38,593 nt of DNA, taken from positions 1 to 38,593 of IMG/VR virus record IMGVR_UViG_3300036827_000358, one strand, 5' to 3'. This DNA comes from a virus. The notes under the pieces were generated by a model. The model ran no database searches. It was not told the DNA's origin and was given only the letters and a program-made list of their open reading frames with translations. Position numbers and translations under genes: made by a program. This document shows, piece after piece, positions 15,387 through 22,048 of the stretch; position 1 is the stretch's first letter, and each line of letters starts with the position of its first letter.

Positions 15387-15419
15387 GGAAGCGGGCTTTC
15401 TGAGAGGGGGCCCGCTTCC
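15387..15419 (+). terminator. Strong hairpin, weak terminator
   Basis: GGAAGCGGGC (15387-15396) pairs perfectly with GCCCGCTTCC (15410-15419) around a 13-base loop and is followed by an AT-rich stretch (TAAAATATTTAG) rather than a T run. A second small palindrome, GGGAAAAT then ATTTTCCC (15433-15449), follows. Together they form a structured spacer in the gap 15344-15469. Confidence 0.55.
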
Positions 15420-15469
15420 TAAAATATTTAGAGGGAAAATCATTTTCCCCCATTGACTCGGAGGCCATT

Positions 15470-15670
15470 TTGTTCGTGCGACTCAAGACCGGGCGGGACG
15501 CCGGCCAAATCGTGGAGATGAAATTCGAGGATGCGAAAGCCATGCTCCTCGATGGCCGCGCCGATCCGGCGTATTCGGATGCTTCCGAGGTAACCGCTCC
15601 GATCGCGGAAGAGATTCCGGCGCCTCAAAAGCACGCTGCAAATCCGCCGCGGCGAAAGAAAGCGAGATAG
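15470..15670 (+). CDS. Small hypothetical protein
   Basis: 66 residues from a TTG with GGAGG at 15460-15464. A GTG two codons later is an alternative. MFVRLKTGRDAGQIVEM and FEDAKAMLLDGRA resemble a compact beta-alpha unit found in short phage head proteins. The tail is proline- and lysine-rich (RRKKAR). It lies between capsid and accessory genes, and function is unknown. Confidence 0.65.
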   Translation: MFVRLKTGRDAGQIVEMKFEDAKAMLLDGRADPAYSDASEVTAPIAEEIPAPQKHAANPPRRKKAR

Positions 15671-15674
15671 TTCA

Positions 15675-15983
15675 ATGAAGGGCATCGGCACAACCTGTTC
15701 GGCTCCCGCGCAAACCGCGGTGAGCAATTCGGCCTCGAAGGTGCTTTCCGCCAATGGTTCGCGTGCGGAGCTGATTGTCGTGAATACCGGCACCGTTCCC
15801 GTGTTTCTCGGCTTCGGCCCTGCCCAGCCCAGTGCCACGGCCTATCACGTGGCGCTGGCGCCGTGTTCGAGCGCGAACGATGGCACCGGGGGAAGCTTCG
15901 TCTGCGATTGGTGGGAAGGCGATGTCTATGCGATCGCGCCCGCGGGCGGGGGAACCATCTGCATCGGGGAGCTGAGCGAATGA
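15675..15983 (+). CDS. Small beta-sandwich-like protein
   Basis: 102 residues. Strands dominate: SRAELIVVNTGTVPVFLGFG at about 29-48, ATAYHVALAPCSS, then a short loop and DVYAIAPAGGGTICIGE. The pattern of N-TG-x-V-x-V-x-G followed by glycine-rich turns is common in small phage virion proteins that decorate heads or tails. It overlaps the start of the signal-peptide protein by 4 bases, which couples their translation. It has four cysteines, which is unusual for a cytoplasmic phage protein. Confidence 0.6.
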   Translation: MKGIGTTCSAPAQTAVSNSASKVLSANGSRAELIVVNTGTVPVFLGFGPAQPSATAYHVALAPCSSANDGTGGSFVCDWWEGDVYAIAPAGGGTICIGELSE

Positions 15984-17740
15984 AAAAATACGCGCTGATC
16001 GGCAGTCTCGCGTTTTTGCTCGCAGCCGCCGCCGCGTTCGGGCAAGGCCCTTCGCGGATTCAGAATGGGGGCAAGAGCGGCGGACTGAGTTCGACTTACG
16101 CGCTGCCCTTTGGAACCGATACGGGCACGGCAAACGACTTTTCCGTTAATCTCAGCCCTGCCCTCCCAGCTATCGCAGCCACTCCCACTTTAGTCAACGA
16201 TTGCGGGGATACGGCCGCGCGAAGCAGTTGCTCTTATTCGCAGCATTTTAAGGGCGACATCATCATCGTGTTTGTATCGACGAACACATCAACCGTTCCA
16301 GTAATCGGATTGACGAATACCTTGGGCTATTCCTGGCTGCCCGTCAGCGGCGGGTGTTCGGCGGCGGGAGTCAGTTGGACACAGATGTTTTACGCTTACG
16401 TCCCGGCTACCACTCCTGCTTCGGATACGTTCACCGCAACCAGCTCAACGGGGGCGGGAGTGTTGCAAATGTCCGCCGCCGAATATTCCGGGGTTGCCCA
16501 GACCAGCCCCATCGATGGCACGGGAGGCTGCGCTTCAGGGTCAGGCGCGGGCACATTCACGACAGCATCATTCACCGGAACCGTTGGCGATCTAGCGGTT
16601 GCCGGAGGCGGCTCACTTTTCGGCCAACCGACGATTGGATCAGGATTCACCGCTGCCGTGGCCGGCGGTACCAATGGTCTGCTGGAGCAGAAAATCGCGG
16701 CCGGTACCAGCATTACGGCGTCGATGGTGAATCCCTCCGGAACCATCGTCATCCAGACCGTCGCCATCAAAGCCGGAACCATCAATCAATTCGGCCAGAG
16801 TTTCACGTTCACCGCCGCCCATTCTAATACTGGGCTGTCAAGCATGACGGTCAACGGAGTGCCGAGCATGCTTCGCCTGGAAATCTATCCGAGCGCTTCT
16901 ATGACGGGCGGAGAAATCGTTGCCGGCAACACGTATCAGCTCACCAACGACGGTGCGGAGTGGTTGCTCGCGGGTGGTTTCACTCCCGGGGTTTCGCCTC
17001 CGACCGGAGGGGCGCTGAACCTAGCTGGATCGTATCTGATTGGTGCGGCGGCTGGTTCAACTTCTCCAAATCTTACATTGCTATCATCTCCGGGGAATTC
17101 GGCCGTTGATTCCAGAAATATGCTGTCGTTTGTTTGCGGGCAAAACGTGGGAGGAACCGGATGCGGCGGTCTTTCCGCATCATTTGGGATGGACCACGAC
17201 AGCGTGTTTATATTTTCGGGAACTCTCGCGATGTATGCGTTCGTCCGGCCGCTAGAGATTTTTGGTGCAACTTCGGTGTTTAGCCAAAGTGCATCGCCCG
17301 ACTTTAGAGTCCAGCCGAATCAGACGCGGGGCGCCACTGACAACGCGATTCTAGTGCAGCGTCCCACGGTGGGAAGCGATGGAGCGACGATTTTTCAGAT
17401 CGATTCCTTGACCGGCAAGATCGAAGATACCGCCACGCATTGTGCGTCCTCCGCTTCCCCAGCCGTCTGCGGTTCGGCGTGGACTGGCTTCATCGTCGTG
17501 CCCGCAGGAATGAGCATTCAGACGGTGAACACGACGGCGCTAGACGCAAACAGCAAGATAATTTTCCAAGTGGACGACACGATTGGTACGCCACTCGGAG
17601 TCAGTTGCGATACGACGCCTGCCGATTTATTCGGCGGCTTTGCGGTCACGGGTCGCACGCCAGGAACAAGTTTCACGTTCACTTCGGCTATAACGCCGAG
17701 CACGAATCCTCTGTGCATCAGCTATCACCTAGAGGACTGA
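15980..17740 (+). CDS. Secreted, fibre-like protein with signal peptide and inserted beta domain
   Basis: 586 residues from the ATG at 15980 (ATGA overlap, GGGGA upstream). A classic signal peptide heads it: MKKYAL, a hydrophobic core to about residue 19 and AFGQ as a likely cleavage region. Residues about 45-69 and 268-334 match the tail-fibre module of the 31528 gene (DTGTANxxxVxLSP, AHxNTGxSxxxVNG, TGGExxAG). Between them lies an inserted roughly 195-residue beta domain (GDIIIVFVSTN, SAAEYSGV, GDLAVAGGG). The rest is beta-rich with cysteine pairs. It may be exported to the host surface, for adhesion or superinfection exclusion, rather than being a virion part. It lies between head and connector genes, a common accessory slot. 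Confidence 0.75.
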   Translation: MKKYALIGSLAFLLAAAAAFGQGPSRIQNGGKSGGLSSTYALPFGTDTGTANDFSVNLSPALPAIAATPTLVNDCGDTAARSSCSYSQHFKGDIIIVFVSTNTSTVPVIGLTNTLGYSWLPVSGGCSAAGVSWTQMFYAYVPATTPASDTFTATSSTGAGVLQMSAAEYSGVAQTSPIDGTGGCASGSGAGTFTTASFTGTVGDLAVAGGGSLFGQPTIGSGFTAAVAGGTNGLLEQKIAAGTSITASMVNPSGTIVIQTVAIKAGTINQFGQSFTFTAAHSNTGLSSMTVNGVPSMLRLEIYPSASMTGGEIVAGNTYQLTNDGAEWLLAGGFTPGVSPPTGGALNLAGSYLIGAAAGSTSPNLTLLSSPGNSAVDSRNMLSFVCGQNVGGTGCGGLSASFGMDHDSVFIFSGTLAMYAFVRPLEIFGATSVFSQSASPDFRVQPNQTRGATDNAILVQRPTVGSDGATIFQIDSLTGKIEDTATHCASSASPAVCGSAWTGFIVVPAGMSIQTVNTTALDANSKIIFQVDDTIGTPLGVSCDTTPADLFGGFAVTGRTPGTSFTFTSAITPSTNPLCISYHLED

Positions 17741-17744
17741 GCGC

Positions 17745-17987
17745 ATGACGAAATTCCTCCGCGAAGTGTTCAGCGAAGAGGGGCAGGGCAGCTTCTCGCG
17801 CGTCGCTTCGGGCCTGCACGTCGTCGCCGGCCTGGCCTGGGTATCGCATTTTGTCTGGCACACGCACGTGCTGCCGGATGCCGCCACGATGGCGGGGCTT
17901 TCCGCTTTCGTGGTCGCTCCCTATGGCGCGAACAAATTCGCGAACGCATTCGGCGCGCGCGGCGGGAACCAGGGCGCCTCACAATGA
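17745..17987 (+). CDS. Small two-helix membrane protein (holin-like)
   Basis: 80 residues with AGAGGA eight bases before the ATG. Hydrophobic segments are about 19-38 and 47-63, with polar ends. The pattern SRVASGLHV, then LPDAATMAG and PYGANKF, is familiar from short phage membrane proteins encoded just before the connector gene in GC-rich hosts and often labelled holin-like or unknown. It overlaps the next gene by 4 bases. A holin role is plausible but not supported by a neighbouring lysin. Confidence 0.65.
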   Translation: MTKFLREVFSEEGQGSFSRVASGLHVVAGLAWVSHFVWHTHVLPDAATMAGLSAFVVAPYGANKFANAFGARGGNQGASQ

Positions 17988-18868
17988 GCTCGATCCAGGT
18001 GCAGACTCCTCCAGCGGCCGAGCCGGTGGATCTCGTCACGCTCAAGAACCATTTGCGCGTGACGATCACGAACGACGACGCGCTGATCAAGCTCTACCTG
18101 CAATCCGCGCGCGAGCTGGTGGAAAGCGAATCGGGGCGCAGCCTGGTGAACAAGCTCTATCGCCAGTCCCACGATCGCTTCCCGCGGCTGCACGATTGTG
18201 GCGATTTCGGCACCGGCTATTTCTACCAGGCTCCGCGTTACGCCCGCGGCCATCATTACGACGATCGTCAAGTGATCAAGCTTTTGCGCTGTCCGCTGGT
18301 GAGCGTCGAGAAGATCACCTACATCGACCTCAACGGCGCGGTGCAGACGCTGCTTCCCACCCCGGCGCTCTGGCAGCCGGATACCGAATACGAGCTCGGC
18401 GATCAATTCCAGGATCTGAACGGGAATTTGCAGGAAGTAACCGCCGTGGCCGAATCCGGTGAGGATGGAAGCTCCTCCAGCGGATCCACTGCTCCCGCAT
18501 GGGGAAACACTGTGGGCGCGATCACGAGCGCAGACGGCGACCTTACCGAGAAATGCATCGCCGTTCCGGCGCCGGCGGGAGATTTCCTGGTCGATTCGGA
18601 TTCCGAGCCGCCCCGCATTTACCCGAACTACGGCGCGTTCTGGCCGGCCACGCTGCGCGTGCCAAACGCGGTCCAGATTTTCCTCACCGCGGGCTACGGT
18701 GACGATGCTTCCTCCGCGCCGGCCACTCTGAAGGTCGCGATCATGCAATCCACCGGCGTGATGTATCAAAACCGCGAAGCCATGACGGCGGAGCAGCTCA
18801 GAGCCCTCGACTGGTACGACCGATTGATCTGGAGCGAGCGCGTGATCGATTACGCGCCGACCCGATAA
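17984..18868 (+). CDS. Head-tail connector (gp6-like) with an inserted domain
   Basis: 294 residues. The connector fold is seen at both ends: VDLVTLKNHLRVTITNDDALIK (as VTLKNHLRV and DDALIKLYL, about 18-40), LVESESGRSL, CPLVSVEKITY, then YPNYGAFWPATL, AVQIFLTAGYGD and VAIMQSTGVMY at the end. Usual family members are about 190-220 residues. Here residues about 129-195 form an extra insert (WQPDTEYELGD, DLNGNLQEVTAV, APAWGN). It closely resembles a stretch in the fibre-like protein encoded at 33968 (about residues 218-283 there). The connector joins portal and tail completion proteins. Confidence 0.88.
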   Translation: MSSIQVQTPPAAEPVDLVTLKNHLRVTITNDDALIKLYLQSARELVESESGRSLVNKLYRQSHDRFPRLHDCGDFGTGYFYQAPRYARGHHYDDRQVIKLLRCPLVSVEKITYIDLNGAVQTLLPTPALWQPDTEYELGDQFQDLNGNLQEVTAVAESGEDGSSSSGSTAPAWGNTVGAITSADGDLTEKCIAVPAPAGDFLVDSDSEPPRIYPNYGAFWPATLRVPNAVQIFLTAGYGDDASSAPATLKVAIMQSTGVMYQNREAMTAEQLRALDWYDRLIWSERVIDYAPTR

Positions 18869-18896
18869 GCAGTTTTCCGAAAAGGAGAAAGAACAA

Positions 18897-19268
18897 ATGG
18901 CACGAACCAACATCGCAAGCCAGATTCCCGTGGGGCCGTATCCCGCGGGCGGTGCGGTCGGGGCAGCCGCGCTCGACATCACCATGACGGCGGCCGACAC
19001 CAGCATGCACAACGAGGCCATTTTTAGCGGCCGGGATCTGCTGATCGTCCAGAACACGGATAGCGCGTCCCACAATCTCACGATCACTTCAGCGCCGGAC
19101 GAGCATGGCCGCTCGACGGATATCGCTACCTACGCGGTGGGCGCGGGAAAGATTTCCGTTTTCAGCTTCCGCAACGGTGCGGCCGGCTGGCAGCAGGCCG
19201 ATGGGCACATTTATTTCCAGGGGGACAGCGCGATGCTTTTCTTCGCCGTCCTCGCTTCGACCACCTAG
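18897..19268 (+). CDS. Small virion-associated protein, beta-rich
   Basis: 123 residues with AAAGGAGAAAG upstream, one of the best ribosome sites in the window, which suggests high expression. Strands and glycine turns dominate (LLIVQNTDSASHNLTITSA, then VGAGKISVFSF). The pattern resembles small decoration or neck proteins encoded between connector and adaptor genes. No family is certain. Confidence 0.65.
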   Translation: MARTNIASQIPVGPYPAGGAVGAAALDITMTAADTSMHNEAIFSGRDLLIVQNTDSASHNLTITSAPDEHGRSTDIATYAVGAGKISVFSFRNGAAGWQQADGHIYFQGDSAMLFFAVLASTT

Positions 19269-19273
19269 ACCCC

Positions 19274-19642
19274 GTGCAGGCCTCGACCACCATCGCGGCG
19301 GGCGAGCTCCGCCACCGCATCTCCATCCTCCGGATGAACGTCACCCAGGACTCGTTCGGAGGATGGCAGATCGGCGACGACAGCATTTTTTCGGCCGATG
19401 TGCCGGCCAAGATCGAGACGCTCACCGGCCGCGAGCTTTACGCGGCGCAGCAGAAGGTGAGCGAGGTGACGCACAAGATCACCATCCGCTGGCAGCCTGG
19501 AATCTTGGCCAAGATGAACGTGCTGTGGTCTGACGAAGGGAACCGCTTCTTCCAGATCGAGGACCGCCAGGATCCCGACGGCCGGCGAATCAGGCTAGAG
19601 CTCCTGTGCATCGAGCGGGACGATTCGGCGAGAAATGCCTGA
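19274..19642 (+). CDS. Head-tail adaptor (head-tail joining protein family)
   Basis: 122 residues from GTG. LRHRISILRMN (about 12-22), FGGWQ near 29-33, VPAKIETLTGRELYAAQQ (about 43-60), then KITIRWQPGI and a strand FFQIEDRQDPDGRRIRL are signatures of the phage_H_T_join family (SPP1 gp16-like stoppers). It closes the head after packaging and forms part of the neck. It overlaps the next gene by 8 bases. Confidence 0.9.
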   Translation: MQASTTIAAGELRHRISILRMNVTQDSFGGWQIGDDSIFSADVPAKIETLTGRELYAAQQKVSEVTHKITIRWQPGILAKMNVLWSDEGNRFFQIEDRQDPDGRRIRLELLCIERDDSARNA

Positions 19643-20102
19643 CACGGTAACTTTTTCAATCAGGGGCGTCGCGGAGCTCGCGACTGCCCTCGAATCGAAG
19701 CCGCCGATCGTTGCGCGCCAGATCATCCGCGAATCGCTGCGCAAGTCCGTTGAGCCCTGGCGCGAGGAAATGGCCGCGCGCGTGCGCCGCGGCTGGCACG
19801 TATTTTCCCGGACCAAGGTGAAGGGCCAGCGGCGCAGCTTTGCCGGCCGCTCGCGCGAGTTCGGGGTGATCGCAAAGAGCATCCTGATCAGGTCCCAGAT
19901 CGGCGCATCCGGATTCGATGGCGTGGCCTCCGTCTCGCCCAGCAAACGGGGATTCTGGGCCCGCTTCCTGGAGTTCCACACGCGCAAGATGCCGGCCTAT
20001 CCCTTCATCGTGCCGGCCTTCGAATCGCGAAAAGGCGACGTGCTGGCGGCCTATATCGCCGATCTGCGTTACCAGCTTCACAGGGAAATGGGCCTCTCGT
20101 GA
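19635..20102 (+). CDS. HK97 gp10-like tail completion protein
   Basis: 155 residues. It starts with FSIRGVAELATALES, the standard opening of the HK97 gp10 family, followed by ARQIIRESLRKS and a basic loop. WARFLEFHTRKMPAYPFIVPAF near 108-130 is the family signature (EFG/H-T, then PAxPFxxPA). It sits between the adaptor and the tail terminator and completes the head-tail interface. A basic middle may touch DNA or the tail. Confidence 0.92.
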   Translation: MPDTVTFSIRGVAELATALESKPPIVARQIIRESLRKSVEPWREEMAARVRRGWHVFSRTKVKGQRRSFAGRSREFGVIAKSILIRSQIGASGFDGVASVSPSKRGFWARFLEFHTRKMPAYPFIVPAFESRKGDVLAAYIADLRYQLHREMGLS

Positions 20103-20118
20103 AAGGGGCCTGGGGAAA

Positions 20119-20562
20119 TTGTTAGTTGAAGGATTGAACGCCCTGCTGCTGGCGGATGGGCCTACCGTCGCCCTGCTCGGGACGCCTGCCGCGCGCGGAG
20201 CCGCGGAGCCGGACGGGATTTCCACCACCGGAGTTTTCGCGGAGCAGGTTCCCGAAGGCGCGGTATTGCCGCTGATCGTCTTCGGCTACGCCTATGAAGA
20301 AAACGACATGACCATGGACGGGCCCTCGGTGATGACGCGGGCCCGAATCGAATACTCCGCTCAGGGCTCGACCTACGCGCAGGCCAAAAAGCTGGCGCGC
20401 GCGATGCGGAAATGCTTCGAGAATTTTACCGGCACGCTTTCCGATGGCAGCGAGGTCGATAGCGTCCGGCGCATCAACGAGCTCGATACGTTTCAGGACG
20501 CGCCCTTCTGCTACGTCACCTCGGTTGAATTTCGGGCGGATTATCGCGATCTCGGGACCTGA
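20119..20562 (+). CDS. Tail terminator-like protein (DUF3168/gp17-like)
   Basis: About 147 residues from a TTG at 20119 with AGGGG ten bases upstream. Longer in-frame starts lie inside the previous gene. LVEGLNALLLADGPTVALLG (1-20), then LPLIVFGYAYEENDMTMDG (about 53-71) and RARIEYSAQGSTYAQAKKLA (about 77-96) follow the DUF3168 pattern (phage tail terminators that cap the tube). VEFRADY near the end also fits. It overlaps no later gene: the hairpin element begins at its stop codon. Confidence 0.8.
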   Translation: MLVEGLNALLLADGPTVALLGTPAARGAAEPDGISTTGVFAEQVPEGAVLPLIVFGYAYEENDMTMDGPSVMTRARIEYSAQGSTYAQAKKLARAMRKCFENFTGTLSDGSEVDSVRRINELDTFQDAPFCYVTSVEFRADYRDLGT

Positions 20563-20602
20563 TCTCCCAGGCTCGACTAGGCCGTCGACCTGGGAGCCCT
20601 GT
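20560..20602 (+). repeat. Conserved hairpin element, copy 2 (before tail tube gene)
   Basis: CTCCCAGGCTCGAC (20564-20577) pairs with GTCGACCTGGGAG (20584-20596) with one bulged C and a 6-base loop. The 43 bases are the near-exact reverse complement of 13059-13100, including the bulge position. It includes the TGA of the tail terminator gene and lies about 95 bases before the tail tube ATG. A further short hairpin, TCCCGC (20645-20650) and GCGGGA (20654-20659), follows in the same gap. Confidence 0.8.
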
Positions 20603-20695
20603 TCCGCGCGCGCACGCTTCGCAGTGGCGCGCTCAAAAGTTTCGTCCCGCCGTGCGGGATGAAGTACCCACAAATCAAAGAAGAGGAGAAACAAC

Positions 20696-21115
20696 ATGAG
20701 TGCATCGTTTCTGCCGCGCGGGACTCAATTCATGCGATCGCCCGACGGCACCACCTATACCAAAATCGGCGAGGGAAAGAAGATCACCTTCTCGATCAAA
20801 GGCGATTTTCTGGACGCGACCAACATGGATACGCCCTCGGCCTATAAGGAATGGACCCCGGGAATGATCGATGGCGGCAGCGTGAAGGTCGACGCGAACT
20901 TCCTGAATTCCGACGCCGTCCAAAATGATTTCTTTGGCGATCTTTCCGCGCAGACGTTGCTCTCCTGGCGGGTGCAGCTCCCCAACACCCGCGGCAAATT
21001 CGAATTCCAGGGCTACGTCGAGAGCCTCGATCCGGATTTCGACGTCGAGAAGCTGGCCACGCACTCGATCAGCGTGAAGATCACCGGCCTGCTCACCTGG
21101 ACGCCGAACGTCTAA
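20696..21115 (+). CDS. Major tail tube protein
   Basis: 139 residues with AGAGGAGA upstream. LPRGTQFMRSPDGTTYTKI at the start, then DATNMDTPSAYKEWTPGMID (about 41-60) and VDANFLNSD are the signature of lambda-like or TP901-type tail tube proteins. The C-terminal strands (KFEFQGYVESLDP, HSISVKITG) complete the beta barrel. Hexameric rings of this protein stack to form the tube around the tape measure. The strong ribosome site and preceding hairpins fit very high expression. Confidence 0.92.
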   Translation: MSASFLPRGTQFMRSPDGTTYTKIGEGKKITFSIKGDFLDATNMDTPSAYKEWTPGMIDGGSVKVDANFLNSDAVQNDFFGDLSAQTLLSWRVQLPNTRGKFEFQGYVESLDPDFDVEKLATHSISVKITGLLTWTPNV

Positions 21116-21118
21116 AAG

Positions 21119-21136
21119 CTTCTCTCCCCAGAGAAG
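21119..21136 (+). promoter_or_regulatory. Hairpin after tail tube gene
   Basis: CTTCTCT (21119-21125) pairs with AGAGAAG (21130-21136) around CCCC, immediately after the stop. No T run follows. A second hairpin, CTCGCC (21195-21200) and GGCGAG (21206-21211), lies just before the next gene. They may reduce expression of the chaperones relative to the tube protein. Confidence 0.45.
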
Positions 21137-21225
21137 AAATCGGCGCCGCGGTCCGCCGGGAGCCCTTGGCCCCAAGTAGGCCGCCCTAATCTCTCTCGCC
21201 GGCAAGGCGAGCCGAGGAAACGACT

Positions 21226-21780
21226 ATGCCCGAAAAAAAATCGCCCCTGCAGCGCCGCATCTCGCCATCAGTTCCGTTAACGCTGGAACTCGATGATCGC
21301 AAGGTCACCTTCCGGCTTTCGTTCGATTACCTGACCCTGGCGCGGATCGAGGACCGGACCTTCGAGGAGACGGAGGGCCGCGTAAATCTCCGCCTGGTCG
21401 GCAACATCTTCGATCTCTGGCGCGAGCTCTCGTCCGCCGGTGTTCTCGGCGCCACGTTCTGGGCAGCTTTGCTGAATGAGCAGCCGGAATATGATTCCGA
21501 TCCTGGATACCGAGCGGCCGTCAGTTTCTTGTACGGGGAGAACGTGGAACTGGCGGCCGCCGCTCTGGCCGAGGCCTACCCGCTTTTCCTTTCCAAGGAC
21601 AAAGCGAAGCTCTTCCGCGACATGCTGAAAAAAGTCGACGCGGGAAAATCGGAGGAAGCTTCGGACCCTTCGAAGGACCAGGCGCAGCAAGCTCCGAAAT
21701 CGAGCTCGACTGGTCCAAGCTCTGGGCCATCGCCCGATACGATCTCGGAATCGGCAGCCTCCGCGAGTTCGGCGAGCTGA
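21226..21780 (+). CDS. Tail assembly chaperone, G product
   Basis: 184 residues with GAGGAAA upstream. VPLTLELDDRKVTFRLSFDYLTLARIEDRT is the usual strand-rich start of G-like chaperones (seen as VTFRLSFDYLTLARIED). A helical middle follows and the C-terminus is serine-rich and looks like filler (SSSTGPSSGPSPD), as expected where a second frame is being read. Normal termination gives this protein. A minority of ribosomes should shift at 21642-21648 and make the longer GT product. Its place between tail tube and tape measure is the standard chaperone position. The chaperone keeps the tape measure soluble during tail assembly. Confidence 0.9.
   Translation: MPEKKSPLQRRISPSVPLTLELDDRKVTFRLSFDYLTLARIEDRTFEETEGRVNLRLVGNIFDLWRELSSAGVLGATFWAALLNEQPEYDSDPGYRAAVSFLYGENVELAAAALAEAYPLFLSKDKAKLFRDMLKKVDAGKSEEASDPSKDQAQQAPKSSSTGPSSGPSPDTISESAASASSAS
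21642..21648 (+). other. Programmed -1 frameshift site (GGGAAAA)
   Basis: The heptamer G GGA AAA is in the right phase for -1 slippage in the G frame, where GGA is codon 140 and AAA codon 141. It is of the X XXY YYZ type and close to the GGGAAAG used by lambda G/GT. After slipping, reading continues from ATC at 21648 with no stop until 22046. Confidence 0.85.
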
Positions 21781-22046
21781 CCGAAGGGCAGTTCGAGGCG
21801 CTGCTCGATCGCGCCGAGGCGCGGCGCCGGCACGATGTGCTGTGCGCGGGGATCGTCGCGGCGGCCACCTATAACGTCTGGCGCGGCGAAGGCTCTCCGC
21901 CCATCACAGCCGCCGATTTCCTGCCCGACGAGCGCCCCGAAAAGAGCGAGGAAGAAATCGAAGCCGCGGCGGTCGCTTTCTTCGAAAAACTGTCCGCCTC
22001 TTCGCATCAGCAGCACCAGAGCAAGCTCGTCAAAACCGTAAACTGA
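21648..22046 (+). CDS. Tail assembly chaperone, T part (expressed as GT fusion)
   Basis: This frame has no good start of its own. Its translation after the slip begins IGGSFGPFEG and continues through IELDWSKLWAIARYDLGIG, FGELTEGQFEALLDRAEAR and YNVWRGEGSPPITAADFLP. These are typical T-domain segments, with a short helical EEIEAAAVAFFEKL end. Joined to residues 1-141 of G, the fusion would be about 273 residues. The T domain recruits tail tube subunits to the chaperone-bound tape measure. The tape measure gene starts two bases after its stop. Confidence 0.85.
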   Translation: MGGSFGPFEGPGAASSEIELDWSKLWAIARYDLGIGSLREFGELTEGQFEALLDRAEARRRHDVLCAGIVAAATYNVWRGEGSPPITAADFLPDERPEKSEEEIEAAAVAFFEKLSASSHQQHQSKLVKTVN

Positions 22047-22048
22047 AA

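Noticed and set aside
13059-20602. Invertible segment bounded by the inverted hairpin copies
   Set aside because: Inversion would turn capsid-to-terminator genes against the rest of a single-direction late operon, and no invertase of the serine type is present.
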